Below are positions 5,293-7,200 of a DNA stretch of 7,200 nucleotides, in pieces. The first letter of the stretch is position 1, and every line of letters starts with the position of its first letter. The notes under the pieces are model-generated. The model ran no database searches and was not told the origin of the DNA. It worked only from the letters and a program-made list of their open reading frames with translations. The DNA comes from Bacteroidota bacterium (GTDB taxonomy: Bacteria; Bacteroidota; Bacteroidia; Bacteroidales; VadinHA17): NCBI GenBank assembly GCA_030642585.1, contig DAOWNN010000113.1:1-7200 (forward strand), in the 5' to 3' direction. The translations under genes were made by a program, and so were the position numbers.

Positions 5293-7047
5293 TTAGAGAT
5301 CAATGGTTTTCTTTAGTTTTCCGGCTTTTCTCGACTCGTAGGAAATATTCAGCTCCCCTTTCCCCGAAACCAGGAATTGATATTCCACTTTTCCGAATCC
5401 CGGAACCTGACAAAACTGCACTTCAGGTTTGTATTGCTTATAGCTTACCTTGTCGAAATACAAGTTGGTGATCTTCCCACCAGAAACAATCTTCACTCCC
5501 TTTCCACTAAGCTTTATCACATCCATCGGATACACCTTATCTTTAACTGTATGATAAGTAATGGAAGGCATTGCTTTGTTGTTGCTCAGCCTTACCCTTA
5601 TGCGATACAAGTCTTTGGCAATTTTCTCCTTCTCAAAGACTTCCATTTTTACTTCAGGTGTTTGCTCTGCAGCAAATATCACTGCTGCCGCATTTCTGTG
5701 TACCAGGTCCTGAAGCATAAAAGGATGTGGCAGCCTGGAGCTCATTTTCATCCATCCGCCAATCTCAATATCTCCATATAGTGGATGCTTATATGGCTTC
5801 CATGATGTAAACAGCTCTCCCATTGCAACATGATCATTATACTTAAGTTTTTCTCTTGCCCTTTCCTTATTTGGTCCTGAGAAAAAGCTTTCTTCTTCTT
5901 TTTCCTTCCCTTTCTCAGGTTTACTATAAGTTTCGGTAGCAGATACAAAAAGCTCACCGATGAAAGTATATGCCCCAACAATATGATCCATAAAATCACC
6001 AAAATCACCATAGGTTGTATACAGGTCTTTCCAGCTAACTAAGTAGCGGTAACCGGGAACTATTTTCTCGGCATTTTCTCCCAGGTAATCATAAACGCGG
6101 ATATCTCCCTGATCAAATTCTCCCTGTGCTTTAGTGCTTGGCCCCCTTAAAAACATACCACCAGAGTTATGAAAAGCAAATACCATAATTATATTTGGTC
6201 TTTTCAAAATATAATCTTTTATCGCACTCAACCCAACTCCTGAAAAAGGATAATAGCCTGAACCACTTTGAACATAGGGTGGGGCCCAGTTATACCCCCA
6301 GTTACGGTTTGGATCAACATAACCTTCTGAATCTTCATTCACCCTGCCATCTCCATCGTTATCAATTCCTTCAGAACCCAGTCTTGTCCACTCCCCTTTT
6401 TCACCCGGCTTTACCCTGACCATGAGACGTGGATCTTCGGGGTCGGTTTTATAATCACCAAAAGGATCTTTTATCCTCATCTGGGTAATGCTTCCATCCC
6501 CATCAAGATCATCAGGAAAATCCTCATCAAAAAGTCCGTCCCTGTCATCATCTTTAGGTCTTCTCAAGCCCCGATTTGTGCTAGGGGTGTTTGCATCATT
6601 GAAAAAATGATACCTGCCGTCAACATTTACACTTGGTATAAGATAAAACGCATTCTTGTCAACCAGCTTTGTTATTTTCTCATTTTTTCCATACTTTGTT
6701 AGCAACTCATTTGCAAGATAAAGTCCCACTTCTGCTGCCTGAATTTCATTCCCGTGAATATTACCATCCACATAAACACCTGGTTTGGTCAGAGCTTTAC
6801 CTGTTTTAGGATTGTTAATTGTAAGTGCATAGATCTCTCTTTTCTCTTCACTTTTTCCAAGCATTTCAAGTTCAGTTAAATCAGGAAATGCACTATGAAG
6901 AGCCTTCAATGCCTCTACTACCTGTTCATAACTATAATAGTAGTCAAACCTCAGGGGAATTGTAATTTTCGTCTGTTGTGCATAAAGAGTAGAAAAGGAG
7001 ATAATTCCCAGAAGAATAAAAGTGGTGATCAGATTTAGTTTTTTCAT
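5293..7047 (-). CDS. Secreted M14-family zinc carboxypeptidase, 584 aa
   Basis: This is a metallocarboxypeptidase-like enzyme, presumably trimming C-terminal residues of peptides outside the cytoplasm. Residues 1-23 form a signal peptide (MKKLNLITTFILLGIISFS, cleavage after LYA). The M14 fold follows. Zinc ligands are His98 and Glu101 (GNIHGNE) and His293 (AFHNSGG). DPNRNWGYNW at 245-254 supplies the substrate-carboxylate residues (Asn-Arg). Glu365 in TFIGELF is the likely catalytic glutamate. Between the first ligands and the Asn-Arg motif are two Asp-rich segments, DDDRDGLFDED...DLDGDGS (166-186) and DNDGDGRVNED (229-239), resembling calcium-binding DxDxDG loops. A Lys/Glu-rich stretch lies near 376-394 and a beta-sandwich-like C-terminal domain from about 467. 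No type IX sorting domain is evident at the C-terminus. The start is fixed by the signal peptide and a strong GGAGG site. It overlaps an upstream, apparently related gene. Confidence 0.93.
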   Translation of the reverse strand: MKKLNLITTFILLGIISFSTLYAQQTKITIPLRFDYYYSYEQVVEALKALHSAFPDLTELEMLGKSEEKREIYALTINNPKTGKALTKPGVYVDGNIHGNEIQAAEVGLYLANELLTKYGKNEKITKLVDKNAFYLIPSVNVDGRYHFFNDANTPSTNRGLRRPKDDDRDGLFDEDFPDDLDGDGSITQMRIKDPFGDYKTDPEDPRLMVRVKPGEKGEWTRLGSEGIDNDGDGRVNEDSEGYVDPNRNWGYNWAPPYVQSGSGYYPFSGVGLSAIKDYILKRPNIIMVFAFHNSGGMFLRGPSTKAQGEFDQGDIRVYDYLGENAEKIVPGYRYLVSWKDLYTTYGDFGDFMDHIVGAYTFIGELFVSATETYSKPEKGKEKEEESFFSGPNKERAREKLKYNDHVAMGELFTSWKPYKHPLYGDIEIGGWMKMSSRLPHPFMLQDLVHRNAAAVIFAAEQTPEVKMEVFEKEKIAKDLYRIRVRLSNNKAMPSITYHTVKDKVYPMDVIKLSGKGVKIVSGGKITNLYFDKVSYKQYKPEVQFCQVPGFGKVEYQFLVSGKGELNISYESRKAGKLKKTIDL

Positions 7048-7200
7048 TTTACACCTCCAATCTTTATTTGTTTCTCATCGCCCCAGGCGAAAACAGAACT
7101 TAGTTTAACATTTAGATTAACTTCTTTTTCAGATTCAATAAGCCAGGTCAATTTTTTATTTTTCAGTCCGCCAATACTATTAATTGGTGTTCTTTTTTTA
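7044..7200 (-). CDS. C-terminal end of an upstream gene, probably a second M14-type peptidase
   Basis: The frame is open from the right edge to a TGA at 7046-7044, giving 51 residues that include TPINSIGGLKNKKLTWLIE, VNLNVKLSSVFAWGD and IKIGGVK at the end. The pattern GG-x-K(4)-LTWLI-...-V-LNV--SS aligns well by eye with the last segment of the neighbouring M14 protein (GKVEYQFLVSGKGELNISYESRKAGKLKK), without gaps in the core. I infer a tandem paralogue ending in the same beta-sandwich domain. No catalytic part is visible, so the family call is an inference. Its stop overlaps the next ATG as ATGA. Confidence 0.65.
   Translation of the reverse strand, partial: KKRTPINSIGGLKNKKLTWLIESEKEVNLNVKLSSVFAWGDEKQIKIGGVK
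7052..7058 (-). promoter_or_regulatory. Strong Shine-Dalgarno site of the M14 gene
   Basis: The minus strand reads GGAGGTG with six bases between GGAGG and the ATG. This is unusually good for a Bacteroidota gene, where such sites are often weak, and it lies inside the last codons of the upstream gene. It fixes the start at 7047 and supports coupled translation of the two genes. Confidence 0.7.

Noticed and set aside
5377..6419. Open frames on the plus strand and in another minus frame inside the M14 gene
   Set aside because: They lie wholly within an intact M14 coding sequence with all its motifs, and their translations show low-complexity, non-family composition.

Overview
The window reads as chromosomal DNA of a Bacteroidota (Bacteroidetes) member. 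It is AT-rich. Upstream of several genes there are TAnnTTTG-type -7 promoter elements, which are characteristic of this phylum. The order parA-parB-DUF5683-type gene is a familiar Bacteroidota arrangement. The glutamine-cyclotransferase and M14-peptidase protein types also fit. The order or genus cannot be fixed from this sequence alone.

Layout. (1) Bases 1-2022, minus strand: chromosome segregation genes parA then parB, followed by the 5' part of a DUF5683-type envelope protein with its own promoter; the latter runs off the left edge. (2) Bases 2023-2284: AT-rich leader of parA with a candidate promoter and a spaced 11-bp inverted repeat. (3) Bases 2285-3857, minus strand: a small HAD-family hydrolase overlaps by ATGA a glutaminyl-peptide cyclotransferase-like lipoprotein. 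A one-base frameshift splits that lipoprotein gene into two open frames (3154-3414 and 2285-3055). (4) Bases 3858-4181: a 324-bp gap between divergent genes, holding a GC-rich island of about 130 bp, a perfect 15-bp-arm palindrome and a 13-bp tandem duplication at the pssA start. (5) Bases 4182-5176, plus strand: pssA (phosphatidylserine synthase) overlapping purS (small subunit of FGAM synthase) by ATGA, closed by a strong intrinsic terminator. (6) Bases 5293-7200, minus strand: a complete secreted M14 zinc carboxypeptidase with calcium-loop-like inserts. It is preceded, with an ATGA overlap, by the last 51 codons of what looks like a related protein.

How the genes relate. ParA and ParB form the segregation pair. 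PssA and PurS belong to different pathways (membrane lipid and purine synthesis) but are translationally coupled. The M14 enzymes and the cyclotransferase are exported proteins acting on peptides or protein N-termini. Most of the window is housekeeping. I do not see a clearly new multi-gene system. The items most worth checking are the frameshifted cyclotransferase and the structured region in front of pssA.
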